From JAPPHA01 sp965220985 (GTDB lineage Bacteria; Pseudomonadota; Alphaproteobacteria; Rhodobacterales; Rhodobacteraceae), in assembly GCA_965220985.1 (NCBI GenBank), contig OZ244854.1, forward strand, positions 2,976,001 through 3,040,000: a stretch of 64,000 bases of DNA, read 5' to 3'. Of the stretch, positions 36,659 to 48,679 are shown piece after piece (the first letter of the stretch is position 1; every line of letters begins with the position of its first letter). Under the pieces are notes generated by a model. That model did not search any database. It was not told the origin of the DNA and was given only the letters and a program-made list of their open reading frames with translations. A program made the translations under genes and the position numbers.

Positions 36659-38059
36659 ATGCTGGCTGATCGCGACCGCATCTTTACCAATCTCTACGGC
36701 ATGCGAGACCGTTCGCTCGCGGGTGCCCGGTCGCGCGGGCACTGGGACGGGACCGCAGCGCTTCTCCAACTCGGTCGCGAGCGGATCATCGACGAGGTCA
36801 AGGCCTCTGGACTTCGCGGGCGCGGCGGGGCGGGGTTCCCGACCGGCCTCAAATGGTCGTTCATGCCCAAGAGCAGCGACGGGCGACCCGCATATCTCGT
36901 GGTGAACGCCGATGAGTCGGAACCCGGCACCTGCAAGGATCGCGAGATCATGCGCCACGACCCGCATTCGCTGGTCGAAGGTTGCCTCGTTTCCGGTTTC
37001 GCGATGGGTGCCCATGTCGGATACATCTACATTCGCGGCGAGTTTGTCCGCGAGCGCGAGGCGCTGCAGGTCGCGATCGACGAAGCGCGCGACGCAGGGC
37101 TGATCGGAAAGAATGCCTGCGGGTCGGGGTGGGATTTCGAGTTGCATCTGACCCATGGCGCGGGCGCCTACATCTGCGGCGAGGAAACCGCATTGCTCGA
37201 GAGCCTCGAAGGCAAGAAGGGCATGCCGCGGATGAAACCGCCGTTTCCGGCAGCCGCCGGGCTCTACGGCTGTCCAACGACCGTGAACAATGTCGAGACG
37301 ATCGCTGTGGTGCCAACGATCCTGCGCCGGGGTTCGGACTGGTTTGCCTCGTTTGGCCGAAAGAACAACGCCGGAACCAAGCTGTTCGCTTTTTCGGGCC
37401 ACGTCAATCGACCCTGCGTGGTCGAAGACGCCATGTCGACACCGCTGCGGGAACTGATCGATCGCCATTGCGGCGGCGTTCGGGGCGGCTGGGACAACCT
37501 CAAGGCAGTCATTCCGGGCGGCGCTTCGGTTCCGCTGATTCCGAAGTCGCTTTGCGACGAGGCGATCATGGATTTCAGCTGGTTGGACGAGAACAAGTCG
37601 GGGCTCGGAACCGCAGCCGTCATCGTGATGGATCAGTCCACGGACGTGATCAAGGCCATCTGGCGATTGTCGGCCTTCTACAAGCACGAGAGTTGCGGAC
37701 AGTGCACGCCGTGTCGCGAGGGCACGGGGTGGATGATGCGAATCATGGACCGTTTGGTCCAGGGAACCGCCGACATCGAAGAAATCGACATGCTGCTCGA
37801 CGTCTCGTACCAGGTCGAAGGTCACACGATCTGTGCCTTGGGTGACGCGGCAGCCTGGCCGATCCAGGGCCTCATTCGACATTTTCGCGATGAAATCGAA
37901 GATCGGATCAGGGCACGTTCGCGAGGGCGAGCGGGGCAGACCGGCAACGGAAGCTCCAACGAGACGGACAACGGCGGAACGGATCCGGTCGTTGCTGCAT
38001 CCGCCGTGGCCGCATCCGTCAATCAGACGCATTCAAGCGCCCAGACAGAAAGCGCGTGA
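36659..38059 (+). CDS. nuoF: NADH-quinone oxidoreductase subunit F
   Basis: The 51-kDa subunit that binds NADH, FMN and cluster N3. Conserved [56 protein letters not shown] and [16 protein letters not shown] are all present. The 466 residues include an unusually long, low-complexity C-terminal tail ([20 protein letters not shown] region) of about 45 residues beyond the usual end. NuoG starts one base after the stop. Confidence 0.97.
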   Translation: MLADRDRIFTNLYGMRDRSLAGARSRGHWDGTAALLQLGRERIIDEVKASGLRGRGGAGFPTGLKWSFMPKSSDGRPAYLVVNADESEPGTCKDREIMRHDPHSLVEGCLVSGFAMGAHVGYIYIRGEFVREREALQVAIDEARDAGLIGKNACGSGWDFELHLTHGAGAYICGEETALLESLEGKKGMPRMKPPFPAAAGLYGCPTTVNNVETIAVVPTILRRGSDWFASFGRKNNAGTKLFAFSGHVNRPCVVEDAMSTPLRELIDRHCGGVRGGWDNLKAVIPGGASVPLIPKSLCDEAIMDFSWLDENKSGLGTAAVIVMDQSTDVIKAIWRLSAFYKHESCGQCTPCREGTGWMMRIMDRLVQGTADIEEIDMLLDVSYQVEGHTICALGDAAAWPIQGLIRHFRDEIEDRIRARSRGRAGQTGNGSSNETDNGGTDPVVAASAVAASVNQTHSSAQTESA

Positions 38060-38060
38060 G

Positions 38061-40088
38061 ATGACCGAAACGACGCAACTGATGATCGATGGCGCCGAAG
38101 TCGAGGTGGACCCGGCAATGACGATCCTGCAGGCCTGTGAGCTTGCGGGAATCGAAGTACCGCGCTTCTGCTATCACGAACGGCTTTCGATCGCCGGAAA
38201 CTGCCGGATGTGCCTAGTCGAGGTGCATGGCGGCGCCACCAAGCCGGTCGCATCCTGTGCCATGCAGGTCCAGGATCTTCGACGAGGTCCCGACGGACGC
38301 TTGCCCGAGATCCGGACCAAGTCGCCAATGGTCCGCAAGGCGCGTGAAGGCGTGATGGAGTTCCTGCTGATCAACCATCCGCTCGACTGCCCGATCTGCG
38401 ACCAGGGTGGCGAGTGCGACCTGCAGGACCAGGCAATGGGGTACGGCGTCGATTTTTCGCGCTTCCGCGAAGCCAAGCGCGCCGTGAACGATCTTGATCT
38501 CGGTCCGCTGGTCGACACCACGATGACCCGTTGCATCTCCTGCACGAGGTGCGTTCGCTTCACGACGGAAGTCGCCGGAATCACCCAGATGGGTCAGACC
38601 GGCCGGGGCGAAGATGCGGAAATCACCTCCTACCTCAATGAAACCCTGAACAGCGAGTTGCAGGGCAACATCATCGACCTGTGTCCAGTCGGCGCGTTGA
38701 CCTCGAAACCTTACGCGTTCACCGCGCGTCCGTGGGAACTTCGCAAGACCGAAACCATCGATGTCATGGACGCGCTTGGCGCCAACATCCGGGTCGACAG
38801 CCGCGGGCATGACGTGATGCGCATTCTTCCGCGCAACCATGACGGGATCAACGAGGAGTGGATCTCCGACAAGACCCGATTCGTCTGGGACGGACTTCGA
38901 AACCAGCGGCTCGACAGACCGTATGTTCGCATCGACGGTGCCCTGAAGCCTGCGACGTGGGCCGAAGCGCTCGGCGCCGCTGCCAATGCCATCAAGGGCG
39001 GGAAGCTCGCATCGCTCGCCGGCGACCTCCCATCGGTCGAGGCCATGTTCGCCCTCAAGCAACTGACCATTGCCCATGGCGGCCAGGTCGAATGCCGAAC
39101 CGACGGCGCCTGCCTGCCTGCCGGGAACCGGTCAGCCTATGTGGGCACTGCGAGAATCGAGGACATCGACGAGGCCGGTTCGATCATTGTCGTCGGCTCC
39201 GATCCAAGATGGGAGTCGCCTGTACTCAATGCTCGCATTCGAAAGGCCTGGCTCGATGGCGCAACCGTCAGCCTGGTTGGAGCGTATCGTGATCTGACCT
39301 ACGACGTCGAGCACCTCGGAACCGGGCGTGCCGCCTTGGCAGAGCTTGCTGGGCGGACCGGCGGGTCGGGTGTCAATCGCGGCGGCGCGATCGTCATCGT
39401 CGGGCAGGGCGCCCTCCAGGCCGATGATGGCCATGCGGTTCTCGGTCATGCCATGCGCGTTGCAGACTCGCTTGACGCAAGATTCATGGTCCTGCACACG
39501 GCGGCCGCCAGGGTCGGGGGCATGGACCTCGGTTTCGTGACCGAAGGCGGTCTTTCTGCCGCACTCGACGGAGCCGATACGATCTTCAACCTCGGCGTCG
39601 ACGAAATCGATCTGCCCGAGGGTGCATTCGTGATCTACCAGGGAAGCCATGGCGACAGGGGAGCCCACCGGGCGGACGTGATTCTGCCGGGCGCCGCATA
39701 CACGGAGGAAGACGGGATTTTCGTCAACACCGAAGGAAGGCCGCAACAGGCGATCCGGGCGTGCTTTCCGCCGGGGGAGGCGAGAGAAAACTGGGCGATC
39801 CTGAGAGCGCTTTCGGCCGAGTTGGGGACCCCGCTGCCGTTCGACACGCTGGCTGAACTTCGAAACGTCCTGTTTGAGACCTGCGGCCACCTTCAGGAGA
39901 TCGACCAGGTTCCGACCAATGAATGGGAGCCGATCGGTGTCTCCGAGATGGGCGATGGCGATTTTCGCCCCGCAATCGATGACTTCTACCTGACCAATCC
40001 GATCGCGCGGGCATCGCCCGTCATGGCTGAACTGAGCCGAAACCACTGGGACAGGAAATCCGGCCATGACGAGGTGAAAGCGGCATGA
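38061..40088 (+). CDS. nuoG: NADH-quinone oxidoreductase subunit G
   Basis: The large 75-kDa iron-sulfur subunit, 675 residues. The N-terminal ferredoxin-like domain has [20 protein letters not shown]; next come [21 protein letters not shown] and [10 protein letters not shown], followed by a molybdopterin-oxidoreductase-like domain ([20 protein letters not shown]). The start at 38061 is used because homology begins there; the frame is open upstream inside nuoF. Its stop overlaps a small ORF by ATGA. Confidence 0.97.
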   Translation: MTETTQLMIDGAEVEVDPAMTILQACELAGIEVPRFCYHERLSIAGNCRMCLVEVHGGATKPVASCAMQVQDLRRGPDGRLPEIRTKSPMVRKAREGVMEFLLINHPLDCPICDQGGECDLQDQAMGYGVDFSRFREAKRAVNDLDLGPLVDTTMTRCISCTRCVRFTTEVAGITQMGQTGRGEDAEITSYLNETLNSELQGNIIDLCPVGALTSKPYAFTARPWELRKTETIDVMDALGANIRVDSRGHDVMRILPRNHDGINEEWISDKTRFVWDGLRNQRLDRPYVRIDGALKPATWAEALGAAANAIKGGKLASLAGDLPSVEAMFALKQLTIAHGGQVECRTDGACLPAGNRSAYVGTARIEDIDEAGSIIVVGSDPRWESPVLNARIRKAWLDGATVSLVGAYRDLTYDVEHLGTGRAALAELAGRTGGSGVNRGGAIVIVGQGALQADDGHAVLGHAMRVADSLDARFMVLHTAAARVGGMDLGFVTEGGLSAALDGADTIFNLGVDEIDLPEGAFVIYQGSHGDRGAHRADVILPGAAYTEEDGIFVNTEGRPQQAIRACFPPGEARENWAILRALSAELGTPLPFDTLAELRNVLFETCGHLQEIDQVPTNEWEPIGVSEMGDGDFRPAIDDFYLTNPIARASPVMAELSRNHWDRKSGHDEVKAA

Positions 40089-40201
40089 CTCTTCGTCATT
40101 CAATCCGAACGGGCGCACTTGCTGTGTCGCGGCGAGCGGACCGGCGCCCGAGTCCCATGTCCGTAGGCGTGCTGTCGAATGTTGCCGGAGTGATGACATG
40201 A
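40085..40201 (+). CDS. Possible 38-residue peptide linking nuoG and nuoH
   Basis: An ATG overlaps the nuoG stop (ATGA at 40085) and the frame's own stop overlaps the nuoH ATG (ATGA at 40198). It fills exactly the gap between the two subunits. The product would be a basic peptide ([20 protein letters not shown] at the start) with no recognised family. It may serve to couple translation rather than make a functional protein. Confidence 0.3.
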   Translation: MTLRHSIRTGALAVSRRADRRPSPMSVGVLSNVAGVMT

Positions 40202-41235
40202 CGGCATTCCTCGAATCCCAGCTCGGCGTTTTTGTGATCGTGCTCGCCCAGTGCATCCTGATGACGTCCTTCGTGATGATCAGCCTGCTGTTCCTGGTCT
40301 ACGGTGATCGAAAGATATGGGGCGCGGTGCAGTTGCGTCGCGGTCCCAATGTTGTCGGACCCTGGGGGCTTCTGCAGTCCGTCGCCGACGCGATGAAATA
40401 TGTCTTCAAGGAATTCGTCATTCCGGCAGGCGTGGACAAGTCCGTGTTCCTGCTCGCGCCGTTGGTGTCGTTTGTCCTCGCGCTGATCGCGTGGGCGGTG
40501 ATTCCGTTCTCCGAGTCCCTGGTGATCGCCAACCTCAACATTGGCATCCTGTACATCTTCGCCATCTCCTCCCTCGAGGTTTACGGCGTGATCATGGGAG
40601 GCTGGGCCTCTAACTCGAAATACCCCTTCCTCGGTTCTCTCCGGTCCGCCGCCCAGATGATCTCGTACGAGGTGTCCATCGGCTTCATCATCGTCGGCGT
40701 GCTGATCACCACCGGGTCGCTCAATCTCGTGCACATCGTGCAGGCGCAGGATGGCGACTACGGGTTGCTCAACTGGTACTGGTTGCCGCATCTGCCCATG
40801 GTCGTTCTATTTTTTGTCTCCGCCCTTGCCGAGACCAACCGTCCGCCGTTCGACCTTCCCGAGGCGGAATCCGAACTCGTTGCGGGTTATCAGGTCGAGT
40901 ATTCCTCGACGCCGTTCCTGCTGTTCATGGCGGGCGAGTACATCACCATCTGGCTGATGTGCGCGTTGACGACCATCCTCTTCTTCGGCGGGTGGCTGTC
41001 ACCGGTGCCCTGGCTTCCCGACGGGCCGTGGTGGATGCTTCTCAAGATGGGCCTGTTCTTCTTCCTCTTCGCATTGATCAAGGCCGTGGTCCCGCGATAT
41101 CGCTACGACCAGCTGATGCGACTGGGATGGAAGGTGTTTCTCCCGCTTTCGCTCGGCTGGGTTGCAATCGTGGCAGCCTTCGCGCAGTTCGGCATCTTTG
41201 GCGGAACCTACGCGCGTTGGGCAATCGGCGGATAG
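40198..41235 (+). CDS. nuoH: NADH-quinone oxidoreductase subunit H
   Basis: Membrane subunit that forms the quinone chamber with NuoB and NuoD, 345 residues and about eight helices. Signatures include [75 protein letters not shown] and [15 protein letters not shown]. The start overlaps the preceding small ORF by ATGA. Confidence 0.98.
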   Translation: MTAFLESQLGVFVIVLAQCILMTSFVMISLLFLVYGDRKIWGAVQLRRGPNVVGPWGLLQSVADAMKYVFKEFVIPAGVDKSVFLLAPLVSFVLALIAWAVIPFSESLVIANLNIGILYIFAISSLEVYGVIMGGWASNSKYPFLGSLRSAAQMISYEVSIGFIIVGVLITTGSLNLVHIVQAQDGDYGLLNWYWLPHLPMVVLFFVSALAETNRPPFDLPEAESELVAGYQVEYSSTPFLLFMAGEYITIWLMCALTTILFFGGWLSPVPWLPDGPWWMLLKMGLFFFLFALIKAVVPRYRYDQLMRLGWKVFLPLSLGWVAIVAAFAQFGIFGGTYARWAIGG

Positions 41236-41259
41236 TCAAGGGGAGGGATCGGACAGACA

Positions 41260-41772
41260 ATGGCTTTCAATCAGTCAACCCGGTTCTCCAAGGTCCTCCG
41301 GGCAACCAAGTATTTCTTGCTTGCCGACATGCTGACAGGGCTGAAGCTGGGCATGAAGTATTTCTTCCGGCCGAAATCGACGGTCAATTACCCGCACGAA
41401 AAAGGTCCTCTTAGCCCCAGGTTTCGGGGTGAGCACGCCTTGCGCCGTTATCCGAACGGTGAGGAGAGATGCATCGCCTGCAAGCTCTGCGAGGCCATTT
41501 GCCCGGCGCAAGCCATCACGATCGAGGCTGAACCGCGCGATGACGGATCGCGTCGCACGACCCGTTACGACATCGACATGACGAAGTGCATCTATTGCGG
41601 TTTCTGCCAGGAGGCTTGCCCGGTCGATGCCATCGTCGAAGGGCCGAACTTCGAGTTCGCAACCGAAACGCGGGAAGAACTGTTTTACGACAAGGAACGC
41701 CTGCTGGCGAACGGCGACCGCTGGGAAGCCGCAATCGCGCGCAATCTGAAAGAGGACGCGCGCTACCGATGA
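41260..41772 (+). CDS. nuoI: NADH-quinone oxidoreductase subunit I
   Basis: The 23-kDa subunit with two [4Fe-4S] clusters (N6a and N6b), 170 residues. Cys motifs [16 protein letters not shown] and [21 protein letters not shown] are intact, with the N-terminal amphipathic helix and [24 protein letters not shown] segment. An AGGGGAGGG lies before the ATG. Confidence 0.98.
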   Translation: MAFNQSTRFSKVLRATKYFLLADMLTGLKLGMKYFFRPKSTVNYPHEKGPLSPRFRGEHALRRYPNGEERCIACKLCEAICPAQAITIEAEPRDDGSRRTTRYDIDMTKCIYCGFCQEACPVDAIVEGPNFEFATETREELFYDKERLLANGDRWEAAIARNLKEDARYR

Positions 41773-41912
41773 TGTTCAAGACAGTCAGCATTTTCGTCGA
41801 CGCAACGCGCCGGCGTGGCCGGAACCACGGTCGCGTCACGGCGAAGGTCATGGAATTTCGGCCGGTTCTTGCATCGCATCAGGTGGCATGGAGGCAACGA
41901 TGGTGCCTGTGA
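41769..41912 (+). CDS. Possible 47-residue peptide between nuoI and nuoJ
   Basis: An ATG overlaps the nuoI stop in ATGA (41769) and the frame ends at 41912, just past the nuoJ start at 41900. The predicted basic peptide ([19 protein letters not shown] at the start) has no family I recognise. Together with the frame at 40085 it is the second inter-subunit gap filled by an overlapping small frame. A coupling role is as likely as a functional peptide. Confidence 0.28.
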   Translation: MMFKTVSIFVDATRRRGRNHGRVTAKVMEFRPVLASHQVAWRQRWCL

Positions 41913-42523
41913 CGGTGCTTGCATTCTATCTCTTTGCCGTGAGTGCCATCGGCGCCGGCCTGCTGGTCGTGCTGGCACGCAATCCGGTTCATTCGGTTCT
42001 TTGGCTGATTCTGGCGTTTTTCTCGTCGGTGGGCCTGTTCGTGCTGATGGGCGCCGAATTCGTCGCCATGTTGCTGGCGATTGTCTACGTGGGTGCGGTC
42101 GCCGTCCTGTTCCTCTTCGTGGTCATGATGCTCGACGTTGACTTTGCGGAGCTCAGGGGCGGGATGGCGAGATACCTGCCGCTAGGACTTCTGATCGGTC
42201 TGATTCTTCTGCTGGAACTGGGACTGGTCATCGGGCACTGGACGTTTTCGGGGTCCGCGAACGATCTGCGCGAGGCCGTCACGCCACCGGCGGATCAGGT
42301 CCACAATACCGAGGCCCTCGGACAGGTGATCTACACCGACTTCATCTATCTGTTTCAGGTTGCCGGCCTGGTACTGCTCGTGGCGATGATCGGAGCCATC
42401 GTGCTCACCCTGCGGCATCGCCCGCATGTCAAGCGGCAGGACATCCCGAGTCAGATCCTGAGAGATCCGCGGGAATCCCTGGAATTGGTGGATGTTCCGT
42501 CGGGCAAGGGGCTGGACCAATGA
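41900..42523 (+). CDS. nuoJ: NADH-quinone oxidoreductase subunit J
   Basis: Membrane subunit with five helices, 207 residues. It has [52 protein letters not shown], including the conserved pi-bulge helix region. The ATG at 41900 follows GGAGG at 41890-41894; the ATG at 41888 lies before that site. It overlaps nuoK by four bases. Confidence 0.96.
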   Translation: MVPVTVLAFYLFAVSAIGAGLLVVLARNPVHSVLWLILAFFSSVGLFVLMGAEFVAMLLAIVYVGAVAVLFLFVVMMLDVDFAELRGGMARYLPLGLLIGLILLLELGLVIGHWTFSGSANDLREAVTPPADQVHNTEALGQVIYTDFIYLFQVAGLVLLVAMIGAIVLTLRHRPHVKRQDIPSQILRDPRESLELVDVPSGKGLDQ

Positions 42524-42825
42524 TCACGCTCGAGCATTACATCACGGTTGCGGCGATTCTGTTTGTCATCGGCATTTTCGGGATTTTCCTGAACAGGAAG
42601 AACGTGATCATCATCTTGATGTCGATCGAGTTGATGCTGCTCGCCGTGAACATCAATCTTGTCGCGTTCTCGAGTTTCCTGGGCGATCTGGTCGGGCAGG
42701 TCTTCGCTCTGTTCGTCCTGACGGTTGCGGCGGCAGAAGCCGCGATCGGATTGGCGATCCTCGTCTGTTTCTTCCGCAATCGCGGCACGATTGCCGTTGA
42801 TGACGTCAACATGATGAAAGGCTGA
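42520..42825 (+). CDS. nuoK: NADH-quinone oxidoreductase subunit K
   Basis: Small antiporter-like membrane subunit (ND4L), 101 residues and three helices. [31 protein letters not shown] contains the conserved Glu of helix 2, and [26 protein letters not shown] contains the second Glu. Length and sequence are typical. Confidence 0.97.
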   Translation: MITLEHYITVAAILFVIGIFGIFLNRKNVIIILMSIELMLLAVNINLVAFSSFLGDLVGQVFALFVLTVAAAEAAIGLAILVCFFRNRGTIAVDDVNMMKG

Positions 42826-42835
42826 GATCGGCTCG

Positions 42836-44812
42836 ATGGAAACAGCCCTCGTCTTTGCGCCGCTTCTCGGCTGCATTCTTTCCGGGTTCTTTCACCGGTT
42901 CATCGGCGAACGCGCCGCCATGGCGATCTCGACCGGCTTGCTGTTCGTGTCGGCGATACTGGCGTGGTACCTGTTCCAGACCTTTGACGGCGAGGCCCGG
43001 ACGATACCTGTTGCCCGCTGGGTCGAAAGCGGGTCGCTGAGCACCGACTGGGCGCTTCGGATCGATCGCCTGACGGTTGTCATGCTCGTGGTGATCACCA
43101 CGGTCTCCGCGCTCGTCCACCTCTACAGTTGGGGTTACATGGACGGCGACAGCAACTGGAAACCCGGTGAAAGCTACAAGCCGAGGTTCTTTGCCTATCT
43201 GTCCTTCTTCACCTTCGCGATGCTGATGCTGGTGACGTCGGACAATCTCCTGCAGCTGTTTTTCGGATGGGAAGGCGTTGGAGTCGCATCATACCTGCTG
43301 ATCGGCTTCTACTATCGCAAGCCGTCCGCCAACGCTGCCGCCATCAAGGCATTCATTGTCAACCGGGTTGGGGATTTCGGATTCGCGCTCGGGATCTTCG
43401 GTCTGTTCATGCTCACCGACAGCATCGATTTTTCGGTGATCCTGGCACCTGACACGGCCCGCGAACTGGCGCAGATGCAGTTCAACTTCCTTGGTCTTGA
43501 CGTTCCGGCACTCGAAACGGTGACGCTGCTGCTGTTCATTGGCGCGATGGGCAAGTCGGCGCAGTTCTTGCTGCACACCTGGTTGCCTGACGCCATGGAG
43601 GGCCCCACTCCTGTTTCGGCGCTGATTCACGCGGCAACCATGGTGACTGCCGGTGTCTTCATGGTTTGCCGTCTCTCGCCACTGATCGAGTATGCGGACT
43701 GGACCGCAGGGGTGATTGTCCTGATGGGGGCGCTGACGGCGTTCTTCGCGGCGACGGTCGGCCTCGTGCAGAACGACATCAAGCGGGTGATCGCCTATTC
43801 GACCTGTTCCCAGCTCGGCTACATGTTTGTGGCAGCCGGCATCGGCGCCTACTCGGTCGCCATGTTCCATCTGTTCACTCATGCCTTTTTCAAGGCGATG
43901 CTGTTTCTCGGGGCGGGATCGGTCATCCATGCAATGCACCACGAACAGGACATGCGGAACTACGGCGGACTTCGAAAGACCCTGCCGCTGACCTTCTGGG
44001 CCATGATGATCGGGACCCTGTCGATCACCGGGGTCGGGATTCCGCTCACCCATTTCGGTTTTGCCGGTTTTCAGTCGAAGGACGCGATCATCGAGTCGAC
44101 CTTCGCGGCGCCTGGCTCGCTTGCGCCCGTCGCGTTCTGGATACTCGTCGTGAGCGCGATGATGACGAGCTTCTACAGCTGGCGGCTGATGTTCATGACC
44201 TTCTTTGGCGAAAGGCGCGGATCGCCCGAGACCCATGATCATGCTCACGAGAGCCCGTGGACCATGCTGGTCCCGCTCGGCGTTCTTGCAATCGGTGCCA
44301 TCGTTGCAGGAATGGTCTGGTACGACGAGTTCTTCGGAAAGATCGCCGAAGAGTACTTCGGTGCATCGATATACATCGACCACGAGACCAATCATGTCCT
44401 GCATGACGCCCACTACGTCCCGAGCCTCGTCAAGGCTGCGCCGTTTGTCGCCATGTCGTTCGGGTTCCTGTTGGCGTGGCTGTTCTATGTCCGCCGGACC
44501 GATCTGCCGGCCCGTCTGAGCGCGAACCAGCCCGCGCTGTACGCCTTCTTGCTGAACAAGTGGTACGTTGACGAGATCTACGAATTCTTGTTCGTGCGCC
44601 CGGCCAAGTGGCTCGGGACCGTCCTTTGGAAGGGCGGTGACGGCAAGATCATCGACGGGGCGATCAATGGCCTCGCGATGGGCATCATCCCCTGGTTCAC
44701 ACGCAGGGCGGCGCGTATGCAGTCGGGCTATCTCTTCCATTACGCCTTTGCGATGTTCGTCGGTCTTGCGGTGATCATCACCTGGTTCTCCATCAGGGGA
44801 GGAGCGGGCTGA
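42836..44812 (+). CDS. nuoL: NADH-quinone oxidoreductase subunit L
   Basis: Large antiporter-like proton-pumping subunit (ND5), 658 residues. Present are [65 protein letters not shown] and a long C-terminal lateral helix region. Its stop overlaps the nuoM start in TGATG. Confidence 0.98.
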   Translation: METALVFAPLLGCILSGFFHRFIGERAAMAISTGLLFVSAILAWYLFQTFDGEARTIPVARWVESGSLSTDWALRIDRLTVVMLVVITTVSALVHLYSWGYMDGDSNWKPGESYKPRFFAYLSFFTFAMLMLVTSDNLLQLFFGWEGVGVASYLLIGFYYRKPSANAAAIKAFIVNRVGDFGFALGIFGLFMLTDSIDFSVILAPDTARELAQMQFNFLGLDVPALETVTLLLFIGAMGKSAQFLLHTWLPDAMEGPTPVSALIHAATMVTAGVFMVCRLSPLIEYADWTAGVIVLMGALTAFFAATVGLVQNDIKRVIAYSTCSQLGYMFVAAGIGAYSVAMFHLFTHAFFKAMLFLGAGSVIHAMHHEQDMRNYGGLRKTLPLTFWAMMIGTLSITGVGIPLTHFGFAGFQSKDAIIESTFAAPGSLAPVAFWILVVSAMMTSFYSWRLMFMTFFGERRGSPETHDHAHESPWTMLVPLGVLAIGAIVAGMVWYDEFFGKIAEEYFGASIYIDHETNHVLHDAHYVPSLVKAAPFVAMSFGFLLAWLFYVRRTDLPARLSANQPALYAFLLNKWYVDEIYEFLFVRPAKWLGTVLWKGGDGKIIDGAINGLAMGIIPWFTRRAARMQSGYLFHYAFAMFVGLAVIITWFSIRGGAG

Positions 44813-46416
44813 TGGACAACGTCTTGACGGTCATCATTTTCTTGCCGCTGCTCGCGGCATTCATCCTGATGGTCTTCCTGAAGGGAGACGACCCGGCCGC
44901 GCGGCAGAACGCGCGACGCTTGTCGCTGGTTGCAACCGTCACGACGTTTCTGGTGTCCGTTGCGGTCTACAATCAGTTCGATCCCTCGGACACCGGCTTC
45001 CAGTTTGTCGAGGAATACCGCTGGATCGGCGGCCTGACCTACCGGGTGGGGGTCGACGGCATCAGCATATTGCTGGTGATGCTGACGACGTTTCTGATGC
45101 CGGTCGTCATCGGTGCGTGCTGGAACGTCGAGACGCGGGTCAAGGAATACATGATGATGTTCCTTGTGCTCGAATCGACAATGATCGCCGTGTTCTGCGC
45201 ACTCGATCTCGTCCTGTTCTATGTCGTGTTCGAGGCCGGACTGATCCCGATGTTCCTGATCGTGGGCATCTGGGGGGGCAAGGACCGGATCTACGCTGCG
45301 TTCAAGTTCTTCCTCTACACCTTGCTGGGTTCGGTTTTGATGCTGGTGGCCATGATCGCTATGTGGCGACTTGCCGACACCACCGACATTCGCCTGCTTC
45401 TCACCCACGAATTCCCCTCGGATCCCCTGAACGTGCTGGGTTTCACCGTGATCGGCGGTGTTCAGACGCTCCTCTTCCTGGCGTTTCTTGCTAGTTTCGC
45501 GGTCAAGCTGCCGATGTGGCCAGTTCACACATGGCTGCCTGATGCCCATGTCCAGGCTCCGACGGCCGGTTCGGTGGTGCTTGCGGCTATCCTGCTGAAG
45601 ATGGGCGGATACGGTTTCCTTCGATTCAGCCTGCCGATGTTTCCGGTTGCATCGGAATACCTGGCGCTCTTCGTCATGATCCTGTCGGTCATCGCCATTG
45701 TCTACACGTCGCTGGTTGCGATGATGCAGGAGGACATGAAGAAGCTGATCGCCTATTCGTCCGTTGCCCACATGGGGTTTGTTACCATCGGCATTTTTTC
45801 GGCCAACCAGCAGGGCGTCGATGGCGCGATCTTCCAGATGCTCAGCCACGGTTTCATTTCGGCGGCGCTGTTCCTGGGAGTCGGCGTGATCTACGATCGC
45901 ATGCACACCCGTGAAATCGATGCCTATGGCGGCCTCGTCATCAACATGCCCGCATTCGCAATGGTGTTCATGCTCTTCACTCTTGCAAATGTCGGTTTGC
46001 CGGGAACCTCGGGGTTCATCGGCGAGTTCCTGACCCTGATCGGTGTCTTCAAGGTCAACACCTGGATTGCGGCGGGTGCCACCACCGGGGTCATTCTGTC
46101 GGCCGGCTATGCGCTGTGGCTGTACAGGCGGGTGGTCTTTGGAAACCTCATCCGCGAAAGTCTCAAGTCGATTCAGGACATGGACAGGCGAGAACGGCTC
46201 GTGATGGCGCCGCTCGTTGTCATGACCGTGCTGCTGGGCATTTACCCGGCGCTCGTGCTCGATGTGATCGGACCGACCGTCGGCGCCATGCTCGACAGCG
46301 TCGAGGCGATGCAGGCAGCTGCGCGAACAACCCCTCTGGATGATGCTGTCACCGTTCTGGCACCGGCAATTTCACCTGTTGAATCCCTGTTCTCGCTCTT
46401 TCGCGGGTTGACCTGA
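44812..46416 (+). CDS. nuoM: NADH-quinone oxidoreductase subunit M
   Basis: Antiporter-like membrane subunit (ND4), 534 residues. It has [74 protein letters not shown] and [11 protein letters not shown]. All are as expected for the ND4 family. It overlaps nuoL and is followed by nuoN after 14 bases. Confidence 0.98.
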   Translation: MDNVLTVIIFLPLLAAFILMVFLKGDDPAARQNARRLSLVATVTTFLVSVAVYNQFDPSDTGFQFVEEYRWIGGLTYRVGVDGISILLVMLTTFLMPVVIGACWNVETRVKEYMMMFLVLESTMIAVFCALDLVLFYVVFEAGLIPMFLIVGIWGGKDRIYAAFKFFLYTLLGSVLMLVAMIAMWRLADTTDIRLLLTHEFPSDPLNVLGFTVIGGVQTLLFLAFLASFAVKLPMWPVHTWLPDAHVQAPTAGSVVLAAILLKMGGYGFLRFSLPMFPVASEYLALFVMILSVIAIVYTSLVAMMQEDMKKLIAYSSVAHMGFVTIGIFSANQQGVDGAIFQMLSHGFISAALFLGVGVIYDRMHTREIDAYGGLVINMPAFAMVFMLFTLANVGLPGTSGFIGEFLTLIGVFKVNTWIAAGATTGVILSAGYALWLYRRVVFGNLIRESLKSIQDMDRRERLVMAPLVVMTVLLGIYPALVLDVIGPTVGAMLDSVEAMQAAARTTPLDDAVTVLAPAISPVESLFSLFRGLT

Positions 46417-46430
46417 GGGCGAGCACAATC

Positions 46431-47870
46431 ATGATTCTGACCGACATCGAAATCGCGCTGCCCGAGATCGTCATGGCGGTGTTTGCCATGACGGCGCTGA
46501 TGACGGCCGCTTTTGGCCGGAAGGACGTCTGGGCGAGCGCCACCTTGTGGGCTTCGGTCCTCGTCATGGCCAGCCTGGGTGTCTGGATCGGCCTGTCGCC
46601 CGGCGAAAGCCGCGTTGCCTTCGGTGGCGCCTTTGTCGATGACGGATTTGCCCGTTTCGCGAAGGTCCTGGTATTGCTGGCAAGCGCTGCCGTGCTGGTC
46701 CTGAGCAAGCAGTACCTGAAACGTTTCGGCCTGCTCAAGTTCGAGTTTCCCGTCCTTGTTGTTCTCGCGACCTTGGGCATGATGTTGATGATCAGCGCCG
46801 GAAACCTGATGGCGCTCTACATGGGTCTCGAACTGCAGTCGCTGGCCCTCTACGTCGTTGCCGCGTTTCGCAGGGACAGCATTCGCTCGACCGAAGCGGG
46901 CCTGAAGTATTTCGTGCTTGGCGCGCTGTCATCCGGACTTCTGCTTTATGGTGCATCCCTCGTCTATGGCTATTCAGGGACAACCGCTTTTTCGGGAATT
47001 GCCTCGACGATCGGGGATGACGGGCTTTCACTGGGCCTGCTCTTTGGCCTCGTGTTCATCTGCTCGGGCATGGCCTTCAAGATTTCGGCGGCGCCGTTTC
47101 ACATGTGGACGCCCGATGTCTACGAAGGGTCTCCGACCCCTGTCACTGCGTTCTTTGCGACTGCTCCGAAAGTGGCTGCCATGGCCCTGTTCGCGCGGGT
47201 TCTCTACGATGCCTTCGGCGGAGCCGAACACGACTGGCGTCAGATCGTCGCGTTTTTGGCCGTTTTTTCCATGTTTCTTGGATCGATTGCAGCGATCGGA
47301 CAGACGGACATCAAGCGCCTGATGGCTTATTCGTCGATTGCCCACATGGGATTCGCGTTGCTGGGGCTGGCGGCAGGCGGTGTCGGCGGCGTTCACGCGA
47401 TGCTCGTCTACATGACCATCTATCTCGTGATGAATCTTGGTGCCTTCGCCTTTATCCTGAACATGGAAAGAGATGGTCGCCCGGTGACTGAAATCAGCGC
47501 GCTCGGCCTGTATTCGCGGGTCGAACCAGCGCGTGCCGTCGCCTTTGCGGCGCTGCTGTTTTCGCTGGCTGGCATCCCGCCGCTTGCCGGGTTTTTCGGA
47601 AAGTTCTTCGTTTTGACGGCTGCCGTTGATGCGGGGCTTGTCTGGCTTGCCATCGCCGGTGTTCTGGCTTCGGTCATCGGCGCCTACTACTACATCAGGA
47701 TCGTCTATCTGATGTATTTCGGCGATCCCGTCGAGGCGCTCGACGGCAAGATGCCGCCAACCCACTATGCGGTGCTCATGGCTTCGGCCTTCTTCATCGT
47801 GTTCGGCGTCATCAATTTGTTCGGCATGGACACGCTTGCCGCCGCGGCCGCCACGGCGCTTCTTCAGTGA
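46431..47870 (+). CDS. nuoN: NADH-quinone oxidoreductase subunit N
   Basis: Antiporter-like membrane subunit (ND2), 479 residues. It has [84 protein letters not shown] and [16 protein letters not shown]. It closes the nuo set, and its stop overlaps the birA GTG start. Confidence 0.98.
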   Translation: MILTDIEIALPEIVMAVFAMTALMTAAFGRKDVWASATLWASVLVMASLGVWIGLSPGESRVAFGGAFVDDGFARFAKVLVLLASAAVLVLSKQYLKRFGLLKFEFPVLVVLATLGMMLMISAGNLMALYMGLELQSLALYVVAAFRRDSIRSTEAGLKYFVLGALSSGLLLYGASLVYGYSGTTAFSGIASTIGDDGLSLGLLFGLVFICSGMAFKISAAPFHMWTPDVYEGSPTPVTAFFATAPKVAAMALFARVLYDAFGGAEHDWRQIVAFLAVFSMFLGSIAAIGQTDIKRLMAYSSIAHMGFALLGLAAGGVGGVHAMLVYMTIYLVMNLGAFAFILNMERDGRPVTEISALGLYSRVEPARAVAFAALLFSLAGIPPLAGFFGKFFVLTAAVDAGLVWLAIAGVLASVIGAYYYIRIVYLMYFGDPVEALDGKMPPTHYAVLMASAFFIVFGVINLFGMDTLAAAAATALLQ

Positions 47871-48679
47871 TCGATCCCCATCACCCGTTTCTCGCGGAGT
47901 TGAGTGGTTTTCCCTGCATCGCGCTTGACACCGTCACGAGCACCAACACCGAGGCGCGCGCGCGTGCAGGGCAGGTTCAGGTTCCCACTTGGGTGATCGC
48001 GAGGATACAGACTGCCGGTCGTGGTCGGGGCATCCGCCAGTGGCATTCCGGGGAAGGGAATTTCCATGCGACCCTGATCATGCCCGATGCAGGCGGGCCG
48101 TCCTTGGCATCGCTCAGGTCATTCGTGGCTGCCTTGGCTGTTCGTGAGGCTCTCGCCCATTTCGCGCCGCCAATCGAGATGTATCGTCTCAAGTGGCCGA
48201 ATGACGTTCTGATCAACGGTCGAAAGGTGTCCGGCATCTTGCTGGAAACCGAAGGTTCGGCACTGCTGATCGGCATCGGGGTCAACCTGCGCATGACGCC
48301 GGCCTTGCCGAGCAGATCCGAACATGACGGGGTCGGGAGTGGTGGCAGCAAACTTGGGCCTGTCGATCTTGCATCGGAAACTGGCGTGAGTGCAACACCC
48401 GGCGCATTCCTGCGGGCGCTCGCACCTGCAATCGAGGCGTGGGACAGCAGGTTGAGAACCGAGGGTTTCGCGCCTATTCGCGATGCCTGGCTGCGGGGAG
48501 CGCATGGTATTGGATCCCGACTGGTTGCGCGGGTGGGACGACGGGAGATCACGGGGGTCTTCGAGACGATCAGCGAAACGGGTGCAATCATGATCGCGAC
48601 TGCCACGGGCCGTGAAGTCATCTCTGCCGCAGATATCCATTTTGTTCCGAGGGAGAGTGCACATGTTGCTTGCAATTGA
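47867..48679 (+). CDS. birA: Biotin-[acetyl-CoA-carboxylase] ligase
   Basis: Attaches biotin to carboxylases. The 270-residue protein is the monofunctional form without an N-terminal DNA-binding domain. It has the biotinyl-AMP motif [38 protein letters not shown] with the catalytic Lys and IGIGVNLR. The GTG start overlaps the nuoN stop. The order nuoN-birA-coaX-rnj is a common alphaproteobacterial arrangement. Confidence 0.93.
   Translation: MIDPHHPFLAELSGFPCIALDTVTSTNTEARARAGQVQVPTWVIARIQTAGRGRGIRQWHSGEGNFHATLIMPDAGGPSLASLRSFVAALAVREALAHFAPPIEMYRLKWPNDVLINGRKVSGILLETEGSALLIGIGVNLRMTPALPSRSEHDGVGSGGSKLGPVDLASETGVSATPGAFLRALAPAIEAWDSRLRTEGFAPIRDAWLRGAHGIGSRLVARVGRREITGVFETISETGAIMIATATGREVISAADIHFVPRESAHVACN

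Noticed and set aside
43289..45906. Long minus-strand open frames (483 and 388 codons) opposite nuoL/nuoM
   Set aside because: Rich in His/Gln/Arg/Asp as expected for antisense of membrane genes; no motif, and nuoL and nuoM are certain.
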